Assembly: GCA_002369495.1 (NCBI GenBank)
Contig: DFFD01000092.1
Span: 22,136-37,204 of the forward strand
Reading direction: 5' to 3'
Length of the DNA stretch: 15,069 bases
From: Lachnospiraceae bacterium UBA3785
GTDB lineage: Bacteria; Bacillota; Clostridia; Lachnospirales; Lachnospiraceae
Part shown: in pieces, positions 6,038-11,187 of the stretch
Layout: the number at the start of each line of letters is the position of its first letter
Numbering within the stretch: position 1 is the first letter of the stretch
Made by a program: the position numbers and the translations under genes
Notes under the pieces: generated by a model
Seen by the model: the letters and a program-made list of their open reading frames with translations, nothing else
Told to the model about the DNA's origin: nothing
Databases searched by the model: none

Positions 6038-6289
6038 TCAATCGGACTTCTTCTCGGAACCGTTACGATGTCTGATCTCGCTGATAGTGTTCGGCTCACG
6101 GACTATGATGTCGGAAACATCGCATTCGAGGGCCTCGCAGATCTTATCAAGCTGCTCAAGACTGATCCGGGTGGCGAAATCGTTATACAGTTCGCTGATC
6201 GTCGCGGGACGGATTTTGGTCATCCGTGCAAGGTCAGCCTGCGAAAGACGCTTGTCGCCAAGAATCCGTGACAGTTTGATCCTGATCAT
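6038..6289 (-). CDS. Small XRE-family (Cro/CI-type) transcriptional regulator
   Basis: An 83-residue DNA-binding protein. Helix-turn-helix residues LSQADLARMTKIRPATISELYN lie at about 15-36, followed by SLEQLDKICEALECDVSDII, the standard end of the YozG/Cro-like XRE fold. The last 20 residues are a short basic and polar tail. There is no effector or protease domain. It has its own extended -10 promoter and terminator, so it is a single-gene unit between the integrase and the amidoligase. The nearest symmetric site is the inverted repeat at the amidoligase promoter, making that operon a plausible target. Start: ATG at 6289 with AAAGGAG upstream on the minus strand. Confidence 0.87.
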   Translation of the reverse strand: MIRIKLSRILGDKRLSQADLARMTKIRPATISELYNDFATRISLEQLDKICEALECDVSDIIVREPNTISEIRHRNGSEKKSD

Positions 6290-6311
6290 AACCTATACTC
6301 CTTTCGGTAGC

Positions 6312-6322
6312 AGTATAGCATA
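6312..6322 (-). promoter_or_regulatory. Extended -10 promoter of the small XRE regulator
   Basis: The minus strand reads TATGCTATACT, with -10 TATACT at 6317-6312 preceded by TG-C. No good -35 is seen at 17 bases (AAGCGG), as is common for TGn-type promoters. The same TATGCTATA core occurs at two other promoters in this window. Confidence 0.5.
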
Positions 6323-6424
6323 ATTTTACAGGCCCCGCTTGAATCTGTCGTGAAACCTCGGATTTTCGTATGAGCCATCCGAAATATGGAAATTGCGTCG
6401 ATTTTTGGAAAACAGAAGCGAAGA

Positions 6425-6471
6425 ACGAAAAAAGAGCAAAGACAACCATCTCTGGTTTATCCTTGCTCTTT
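6425..6471 (-). terminator. Integrase terminator
   Basis: On the minus strand AAAGAGCAA (6471-6463) pairs with TTGCTCTTT (6439-6431), with an inner stem AACCA-GAGA-TGGTT, and is followed by a T run (6431-6426). It starts three bases after the integrase stop codon. Confidence 0.85.
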
Positions 6472-6474
6472 CAC

Positions 6475-8070
6475 TCAATTGCGGGATATGAAGGCGACGG
6501 TCAGCACAAACATGCCTGAAATCATGGCAATTGTGGTGTTCGCCTCATTCCCGTATGCTGGAGCACACGGGAGCTTAAGCGAAAACTCCGCTTCCTCTGC
6601 AGGGACGTCCAGCAGCTCCACGTCGACGGTCTTTCCCGTGCCGTCGTACATGTCGAAGACGATTTTCAGCTTATCGTCGTAGACGTAGACGGCAGTGAGG
6701 AACGCGTCGAAAAGTCGGGCCTGATATGATGGATCGGATACGTCGCCCCTTCGGAAGGAATTGAGGTATGTCCTGATCTCCTGCGGGGAGACGGATATAT
6801 CTCGCGCCTTCGCTTCGGCCAGCTGCTTCCTCAGCTCCGACTTCTCTTCCTCCAGGGCAAACATCCTGTCCTTTGTGGTTTGTGTAATGATCCCCTGCTC
6901 GATTGCCTTCATCAGGTTCGCAGTCGCATTCTCGTTGTCCGCGATCTGCTGTTCCAGCTGGTTGATCTCCGCGGTGATGTCCATTCGATCCTGGAACTCC
7001 ATGACGGTTCGGATCATCCATTCGATCACATCATCGCGGAGCACATAGTCCCGGACGGCCTTCGCAACCTCCCGTTCTATGTAGTCCTTCTGGACGTGCT
7101 CCTTGTCGCATTCTCCGGTCAATCGCCGTGTCGAGCAGGAGTAATACCGGTAGATATCCCCTCCTTTCCCTTTGCCTGACATGCCGTTCATATGGGCTTT
7201 GCATTTCCCGCAAAAGAGCTTTCCGGTCAGGAGGTAGTCTTCGTCGCTCCGGTGCCGTCCCCGGATCTTCGCCTTGTCGCTCACAATCTTCTGCACCTCC
7301 AGGAAGGTTTCCAGATCGATAATGGCGGGATTTCCGCCCTCGATCCGGATGTCCTTATATATGTACACGCCGAGGTATCGTTCGCTTTTCAGCATGATGT
7401 GGAACGATCCCTTATTCCACGGATTCCCCTGTCGGGTCTTCAGGCCGCGGGCGTTCAGATCGTTCGCTATATCGATGTAGTTTTCCCCGCTTCGGACCCT
7501 GCGGAAGATCTCCTGCACGATCGGGGCGGTATTCTCGTCGATCACCAGCTTCCCGTCAGGGCCTTTCTTATACCCATACGGGATTATGCCGTTGGCCTTG
7601 CACTGGCGGGCGTTGTCGTCCTTCGCCCGCTTGATGTCCTCGCCCATGTTCTCCGAATAGAACTGGTTCACGTTCATCATCGTGCGCAGGGCAAACCGAC
7701 CGGCCGCGTTGTTCCCGAACTCTTCCTTCGCGTAGAGGGTCTTGATCCCGTTCCGCAGCATCTCCGCCTCAAAGACCAGGGCGTCTACCATGTTCCGGGA
7801 GATGCGGGAGGATTTGTACGCGATGATGTAAGAAAATCCCCCGTGCCTGGCGTCCGCCAGAAGTTTCTGATAGCTCTGCCGCTTGTCGTTCCGCCCGGTC
7901 TGAGCGGCGTCGGCGTACACGTCGAGGATGGTGATCCCCTGAGCTTCCGCAAAGATCCGGCACTCCGCGACCTGCTGCTCTATGCTCTCCTCACGCTGGT
8001 TCGCAGAGCTGTAGCGGGCATAGATCACGCCGAGCTTCGGGGCGTTCGGATCCCGTTTCCTTTTCGCCAC
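6475..8070 (-). CDS. Large serine recombinase (phage integrase)
   Basis: A 531-residue site-specific recombinase for phage integration. The resolvase domain starts with VIYARYSSANQ (Y17, R19, catalytic Ser21, Q25), followed by the SSRISRN active-site arginines (R89, R92). The recombinase domain covers about 165-275 (YGYKKGPDGKL...RYLGVYIYKD). A zinc ribbon uses C287-x2-C290, C312 and C321. A coiled coil (about 366-424, LEQQIADNE...LEEEKSELRKQLAEA) follows, which in large serine integrases controls synapsis. Start: GTG at 8070 with GGTTGGTGAG upstream; no in-frame ATG fits better. The end carries a hydrophobic tail, TTIAMISGMFVLTVAF (512-527), unusual for a soluble recombinase. The gene is divergent from the 53-residue gene. 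Confidence 0.93.
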   Translation of the reverse strand: MAKRKRDPNAPKLGVIYARYSSANQREESIEQQVAECRIFAEAQGITILDVYADAAQTGRNDKRQSYQKLLADARHGGFSYIIAYKSSRISRNMVDALVFEAEMLRNGIKTLYAKEEFGNNAAGRFALRTMMNVNQFYSENMGEDIKRAKDDNARQCKANGIIPYGYKKGPDGKLVIDENTAPIVQEIFRRVRSGENYIDIANDLNARGLKTRQGNPWNKGSFHIMLKSERYLGVYIYKDIRIEGGNPAIIDLETFLEVQKIVSDKAKIRGRHRSDEDYLLTGKLFCGKCKAHMNGMSGKGKGGDIYRYYSCSTRRLTGECDKEHVQKDYIEREVAKAVRDYVLRDDVIEWMIRTVMEFQDRMDITAEINQLEQQIADNENATANLMKAIEQGIITQTTKDRMFALEEEKSELRKQLAEAKARDISVSPQEIRTYLNSFRRGDVSDPSYQARLFDAFLTAVYVYDDKLKIVFDMYDGTGKTVDVELLDVPAEEAEFSLKLPCAPAYGNEANTTIAMISGMFVLTVAFISRN

Positions 8071-8087
8071 GCTCTCACCAACCTTTC

Positions 8088-8093
8088 ATTATA
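8088..8093 (-). promoter_or_regulatory. Candidate integrase promoter -10 box
   Basis: The minus strand has a perfect TATAAT (8093-8088) about 18 bases before the GTG start, predicting a leader of only about ten bases. No convincing -35 lies 16-18 bases upstream (AGCGCA at 17), so basal activity should be low or need an activator. Confidence 0.4.
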
Positions 8094-8099
8094 CACCAT

Positions 8100-8159
8100 G
8101 CGCGGAGGGGTGCGCTTGAGAATGATTTTTAATGCCGTTTGCGAGACACGGCGCGGAGG
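8100..8159 (+). repeat. Direct repeat GCGCGGAGG in the int / 53-aa intergenic region
   Basis: GCGCGGAGG occurs at 8100-8108 and again at 8151-8159, 51 bases apart or close to five helical turns. The first copy lies just upstream of the integrase -10; the second lies within the spacer of the divergent promoter. The spacing fits a protein binding both copies on one face of the DNA, but nothing shows that one does. Confidence 0.45.
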
Positions 8160-8171
8160 ATATGCTATAAT
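8143..8171 (+). promoter_or_regulatory. Promoter of the 53-aa gene
   Basis: GAGACA (8143-8148), 17 bases, then TATAAT (8166-8171) preceded by TG-C, making an extended -10 promoter. Transcription would start near 8178, about 34 bases before the ATG. Confidence 0.7.
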
Positions 8172-8211
8172 GAATCTGCCGTCGACGAGTTCCGATGAAA
8201 GGAGATCCACA

Positions 8212-8373
8212 ATGGAGGAAAAGGAACAGGCCCGAGATCGAGTGTCCGAGGCCGTCGAGCTTTTCGCGCGTCTGTCGGATGAAGATCAGCAGAAGATCCT
8301 GGACGAGATCTGGGAACTGGTCGAAAAGCTGGAAGCGGCGAACGAATCCGGCAAGCCCGAGAAGGCCGAATAA
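8212..8373 (+). CDS. 53-aa acidic helical protein divergent from the integrase
   Basis: The ATG at 8212 has AAAGGAG seven bases upstream (8198-8204), and a good promoter lies just before. The protein is highly charged and predicted wholly helical: EQARDRVSEAVELFARL, then SDEDQQKILDEIWELVEKLEAA, then a short E/K-rich tail. The L-S-D-E-D-Q-Q-K motif resembles the helix found in many small phage and XRE-associated proteins, but no family is firmly recognised. It is an isolated transcription unit ending in a terminator. Its place opposite the integrase would fit a recombination accessory factor or a small regulator, without direct evidence. Confidence 0.75.
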   Translation: MEEKEQARDRVSEAVELFARLSDEDQQKILDEIWELVEKLEAANESGKPEKAE

Positions 8374-8442
8374 GGCCCGGAAACAGCGGATGATGGGTGC
8401 ATGGCGCCGTCTGAACCGCGCAAGAACCGGATATGGTTTTAC

Positions 8443-8476
8443 CGCCCCTGCCCCTCAGCTGAGGGACGGGGGTTTT
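8443..8476 (+). terminator. Terminator of the 53-aa gene
   Basis: CCCCTGCCCCTC pairs with GAGGGACGGGG around an AGCT loop (8445-8470) and is followed by GGTTTTAT. The stem is very GC-rich. It also separates this unit from the convergent minus-strand gene ending at 8504. Confidence 0.8.
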
Positions 8477-8478
8477 AT

Positions 8479-8502
8479 CATTTTCGTGAGGTCACGAAAA
8501 TG
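8479..8502. repeat. Perfect 24-bp inverted repeat with GG centre
   Basis: CATTTTCGTGA (8479-8489) and TCACGAAAATG (8492-8502) are exact reverse complements around a two-base GG centre. The repeat lies one base beyond the stop codon of the surface-protein gene. Neither strand has a T run directly after it, so it is not a typical terminator. It may be a protein-binding or recombination site, or simply the 3'-end hairpin of the minus transcript. Confidence 0.75.
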
Positions 8503-8503
8503 G

Positions 8504-9502
8504 TCAATCACCAATTCCGTGCAGTTCACGGTATTTCTTGCACGTTGGAGTGTTGCACCAAGAATAATCCCCAGCCAAAAGATCAGACGGGTCAAAAGTC
8601 GTGCGATAATTCTCATCGGCAATGTTCGCAACTGCTGGGCAATCCGATGTAACATGGATTTTATTGCTTTCAGAACTGTAGATATACATTCCACCAATAT
8701 CAAGGATTGATCTGTCTATTTCTGATGGATCGCTTTCTTCCTCCAGTTCCAACGGCAAAACCTCCTGCGCGTCATCTGCAAACCACCCGGACGAAGAACT
8801 GTACCCCTCACCGTCAGACCATGTGACAACGGATCTTGAGCTTCCATCCGAAACGGATACGGAGGCCGAGGAATTGTCATCGGTCGTCACATTGAAGAAC
8901 TCCCCGTCCGTGGAGCTGACGCCCCATGAGATGGACGCGCCGGAGGATCCTTCGCCGGACGACACAGAGACGGACGAGCCGGTGCCGTCCCCGTTCGACA
9001 CGAAGAAGCCGGCGAATGAAGACGAAACGGAATACGGTTCCTCGGTGCCGGTCTGCTCTTTGTCAGTGTCCACCGCATACAGGGCGTCGATCTTTTCGAA
9101 CCATTCATCAAGCGTCGTTTCCTCGGGATCCCGCTCCTTCGGCCTGGTGCGTTCCTTCACCAGGGCAAACCATTCTTCTAGGGTTGTTTCAGCCGGATCC
9201 GGTTCCGGGGCCGGTTCGGTTTCAGCCGGCGCTTCGGTCTCCGGGACGGTCTCGGGGGCCGGTTCCGTCTCCGGCGCTCGTTCCTCCGGCTCGGGAGCAG
9301 CATACAGGGTGGAGAGCTGCGCCGGGGCCTCCGTTTCCGGCTCAGCGGCCTTGACGGTGAGAGCAAATTCCTCCGGCGTCGGGATGCGGTTCTCGCTGTC
9401 GTAGGTCGGGGCGATGACGGCGATATACCCGGCGACAGCCGCGACCCCGATCACGGAGAGCGCGGCGGTCAGGAAGATATTTTCGGGCTTCATTCGGCTC
9501 AT
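8504..9502 (-). CDS. Membrane-anchored extracellular protein coupled to the repressor gene
   Basis: A 332-residue protein. A short basic N-terminus precedes one transmembrane helix (9-31), which by the positive-inside rule places the rest outside the cell. Residues 50-105 form a Pro/Glu-rich stalk. TTLEEWF (106-112) and TTLDEWF (129-135) are a short repeat. Residues 160-240 are Ser/Gly-rich and duplicated. The C-terminus (273-325) resembles the small Ada-like zinc-binding domain seen at the ends of some secreted nucleases: H283, C288, C316 and C321 are the candidate ligands (KIHVTSDC...WCNTPTC). The start at 9502 overlaps the repressor stop (ATGA), so it should be made in the lysogen. Surface display, phage exclusion or adhesion are possible roles; none is shown. 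Confidence 0.8.
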   Translation of the reverse strand: MSRMKPENIFLTAALSVIGVAAVAGYIAVIAPTYDSENRIPTPEEFALTVKAAEPETEAPAQLSTLYAAPEPEERAPETEPAPETVPETEAPAETEPAPEPDPAETTLEEWFALVKERTRPKERDPEETTLDEWFEKIDALYAVDTDKEQTGTEEPYSVSSSFAGFFVSNGDGTGSSVSVSSGEGSSGASISWGVSSTDGEFFNVTTDDNSSASVSVSDGSSRSVVTWSDGEGYSSSSGWFADDAQEVLPLELEEESDPSEIDRSILDIGGMYIYSSESNKIHVTSDCPAVANIADENYRTTFDPSDLLAGDYSWCNTPTCKKYRELHGIGD

Positions 9503-9840
9503 GGCTGGCCCTCCGAATCACGGTTTGCGAGAATCCCCTTCATCTGCGCAATAATCATGTTCTGCTCGGCCATTTCCAGTTTTACAAAGAGGCGGAGCAT
9601 TTCTTCATTCCGCTTTCTCTGGCCCTCTTCGCCTTCTTCATCCCATCCCAGGAGCTTGTTGGCTGTTGTCCCGAGGGCTTCTGCAAGCACCTTTAGCCTA
9701 GATATTGGTATGTTGTCGGTAGATCCCGATGCGTAACGCTGGATGGCAGAATGAGGGATCCCTGTCTTTGCTTCCAGCTCCCTTTGCGAGAGGTGGGATT
9801 CCTTGATAGCGGCTTTAAGCCTTTGCGATAGTTCGTTCAT
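9499..9840 (-). CDS. CI-like XRE repressor without protease domain
   Basis: A 113-residue protein, the probable lysogeny repressor. The helix-turn-helix is at about 14-40 (LSQRELEAKTGIPHSAIQRYASG), with the typical PISRLKVLAEALGTTANKLLGW continuation. The last 45 residues form a charged helix (EEMLRLFVKLEMAEQNMIIAQMKGIL), probably for dimerisation. There is no S24/LexA-type peptidase, so RecA-stimulated self-cleavage is not expected. Start: ATG at 9840 with AAGGAT upstream on the minus strand and an extended -10 promoter about 35 bases before. It diverges from the Cro-like gene and shares a control region containing several symmetric sites. The downstream surface-protein gene is translationally coupled. 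Confidence 0.9.
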   Translation of the reverse strand: MNELSQRLKAAIKESHLSQRELEAKTGIPHSAIQRYASGSTDNIPISRLKVLAEALGTTANKLLGWDEEGEEGQRKRNEEMLRLFVKLEMAEQNMIIAQMKGILANRDSEGQP

Positions 9841-9874
9841 GGCCTACATCCTTGTGGTGATTGTGGTTGCCTTG

Positions 9875-9903
9875 ATTATAGCATAGCTGACCCGACATTG
9901 CAA
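9875..9903 (-). promoter_or_regulatory. Repressor (PRM-like) promoter
   Basis: On the minus strand TTGCAA (9903-9898), 17 bases, then TATAAT (9880-9875) with TG-C before it. The half-site TGACCC (plus strand 9888-9893) lies in the spacer, so a regulator could act here. Confidence 0.75.
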
Positions 9904-9913
9904 TAGAAAAATT

Positions 9914-9944
9914 CCCATTTTTGCGAAAAAATTGCAAAAATGGG
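9914..9944. promoter_or_regulatory. Operator candidate: 31-bp inverted repeat next to the early promoter
   Basis: CCCATTTTTGC (9914-9924) and GCAAAAATGGG (9934-9944) are perfect inverted arms with a nine-base AT-rich centre. The site lies between the divergent promoters and ends at the base before the -35 of the rightward promoter. Confidence 0.7.
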
Positions 9945-9973
9945 TTGACAAGGTTCCCGAAGTGTGGTATGAT
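9945..9973 (+). promoter_or_regulatory. Strong early rightward (PR-like) promoter
   Basis: A perfect TTGACA (9945-9950), 17-base spacer and TATGAT (9968-9973), directed at the Cro-like gene and the early operon. The predicted start is near 9980, inside the ATGACCC inverted repeat. Confidence 0.88.
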
Positions 9974-9977
9974 CTCT

Positions 9978-9997
9978 ATGACCCGAATTTGGGTCAT
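9978..9997. promoter_or_regulatory. Operator candidate at the early transcription start
   Basis: ATGACCC (9978-9984) and GGGTCAT (9991-9997) are perfect inverted arms with a six-base centre, GAATTT. The site covers the predicted start of transcription. A related site is at 10237-10254 and a single half-site at 9888-9893. Confidence 0.72.
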
Positions 9998-10028
9998 TCC
10001 AAAAATGCGATCTGAAGGGAGGATGCTT

Positions 10029-10235
10029 ATGCTGGATGTGAACAAGCTGAACGGAAAAATCGCGGAAGCTGGCCTCAACAGGACGAAACTGGCCGCGGCT
10101 ATTGGAATTGCGCCGAATACCCTCAGTCGCAAGCTCAGTGGGAAGCGCGATCTGACCGTCGGCGAAATCGACCGGATCTGTACGGCGTTGAAAATTACTG
10201 ACGGCGCGACCAAGGCCTCAATTTTTTTGGCCTGA
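10029..10235 (+). CDS. Cro-like XRE regulator
   Basis: A 68-residue DNA-binding protein, the first gene rightward from the early promoter. The helix-turn-helix is visible as LNRTKLAAAIGIAPNTLSRKLSGKR (16-40), then DLTVGEIDRICTALKIT, the compact Cro/C1-type fold with no extra domain. The end (GATKASIFLA) is typical of Firmicutes phage Cro-like proteins. ATG 10029 is chosen over 10023 because GGGAGG (10017-10022) would otherwise touch the start codon. It likely competes with the CI-like repressor for the TGACCC sites flanking its own gene. Confidence 0.9.
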   Translation: MLDVNKLNGKIAEAGLNRTKLAAAIGIAPNTLSRKLSGKRDLTVGEIDRICTALKITDGATKASIFLA

Positions 10236-10236
10236 C

Positions 10237-10254
10237 TGACCCATTATTGGGGCA
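10237..10254. promoter_or_regulatory. Second TGACCC-N6-GGGkCA operator-like site
   Basis: TGACCC (10237-10242), ATTATT, then GGGGCA (10249-10254) repeats the layout of 9979-9996 with one changed base. It starts one base after the Cro-like stop codon and lies before the next ribosome binding site. A bound repressor here could block read-through into the early operon. Confidence 0.5.
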
Positions 10255-10271
10255 TTTCGAAGGAGACCACC

Positions 10272-10472
10272 ATGAAAGAGAACGAACAGGAACTGTTCCC
10301 GCTGATGCCGCAGGCTGTGAAGGATTCGCTGGCGTGTTCGCTGCTCCGTGCCGTCCAGAGATGGAAGGGCGCGTCCGAAGAGCAGATCCGCGACGCGGAG
10401 GAGCGCGAGCGTCAGGCTCAGGCCATTCTGGCGGCGCGGGAGCTGAGCGCGAAATACGGAGAGGAGACATGA
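10272..10472 (+). CDS. Small early phage protein of unknown function
   Basis: A 66-residue protein with AAGGAGA ten bases before the ATG. A hydrophobic N-terminal helix (LFPLMPQAVKDSLACSLLRAVQRW) is followed by a long charged helix (SEEQIRDAEERERQAQAILAARELSAKY) that could be a coiled coil. No domain is recognised. It is the first gene after Cro in the early operon and overlaps the next start by ATGA (10469-10472), so both are translated together. Confidence 0.75.
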   Translation: MKENEQELFPLMPQAVKDSLACSLLRAVQRWKGASEEQIRDAEERERQAQAILAARELSAKYGEET

Positions 10473-11158
10473 GCGAAAAAAGAAAGGGGGACCGCTTCCC
10501 GAAGGACGCAGATCCCCATGCTGAGATCACCACAATCGCCAGCGATCTTAGTATAACACAAACCACGGCGCCTGTCAATCCCCTGCGGCGCATCCGCGAG
10601 GAATCCGGGGTCGCGCCCGCCGCCATCATCGCCATCGTGCAGAGACGGCACCCGAAGTACGACAAGACCCTGCAATCCAAATGCGAGCGCACGGAGCTTT
10701 ACGGCGTCCAGCTCGCGGAGGACAGCATGAAGGATCTTCGCCGGGAGCTGACCCCGGAGGAAGAAAAGAAAGCCGCGTGGGTCCGTCAGGGGCGGCACCG
10801 TCTGACCGCGTCGGTCTCGTGCCGGCTGTCGGACGAGGAATGCGAACGGTTCCGGGAGATCGCCAGGCAGAGCGGGAACACGATGCAGGCGTATCTGTCC
10901 ACGATGATCCGCGACCACCTCTACGAGCATGAGCTCCGGGATCCGGCGAAGGCCTCCGCGCTTCAGGCGAAGTACTGCAAGACGAACGACCTGCCGCACT
11001 TCGCTCCCTCGGGAGGGCGGTGTTACCGGTGCCACCAGCAGATCTACGAGAATCTCAAAACCGCCGAGGGCTATATCTCCCACGGCATCAGCGTCTGGGA
11101 GGCGGGCCACAGGCTCGTCACCGGATGTCCACACTGTCACTATTCCTTCGTGGAGTAG
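10469..11158 (+). CDS. Early DNA-binding protein: HTH-like, ribbon-helix-helix-like and zinc-ribbon segments
   Basis: A 229-residue protein with three recognisable segments. Residues 38-90 (NPLRRIREESGVAPAAIIAIVQRRH...YGVQLAEDSMKDL) match a helical domain common in Clostridia phage early proteins. Residues 111-152 (RLTASVSCRLSDEECERFREIARQSGNTMQAYLSTMIRDHL) look like a MobC-type ribbon-helix-helix. Residues 185-223 form a zinc ribbon, C185-x2-C188 and C220-x2-C223. The ATG at 10469 is preceded by GAGGAGA and overlaps the previous stop. The combination suggests an early regulator or replication-associated DNA-binding protein, but the function is unassigned. A long non-coding-looking N-terminal stretch (1-35) is low complexity and may be disordered. 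Confidence 0.82.
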   Translation: MSEKRKGDRFPKDADPHAEITTIASDLSITQTTAPVNPLRRIREESGVAPAAIIAIVQRRHPKYDKTLQSKCERTELYGVQLAEDSMKDLRRELTPEEEKKAAWVRQGRHRLTASVSCRLSDEECERFREIARQSGNTMQAYLSTMIRDHLYEHELRDPAKASALQAKYCKTNDLPHFAPSGGRCYRCHQQIYENLKTAEGYISHGISVWEAGHRLVTGCPHCHYSFVE

Positions 11159-11187
11159 AAATACATTTTCAAAAGGAGATCACCACC

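Noticed and set aside
7192..8373. Long plus-strand open frame (393 codons) running into the 53-residue gene
   Set aside because: Nearly all of it is antisense to the integrase. The promoter and ribosome binding site place the real start at 8212.
10217..10234. AGGCC-N11-GGCCT after the Cro-like gene as a terminator
   Set aside because: The T run is in the loop rather than after the stem, and it lies inside the coding sequence.
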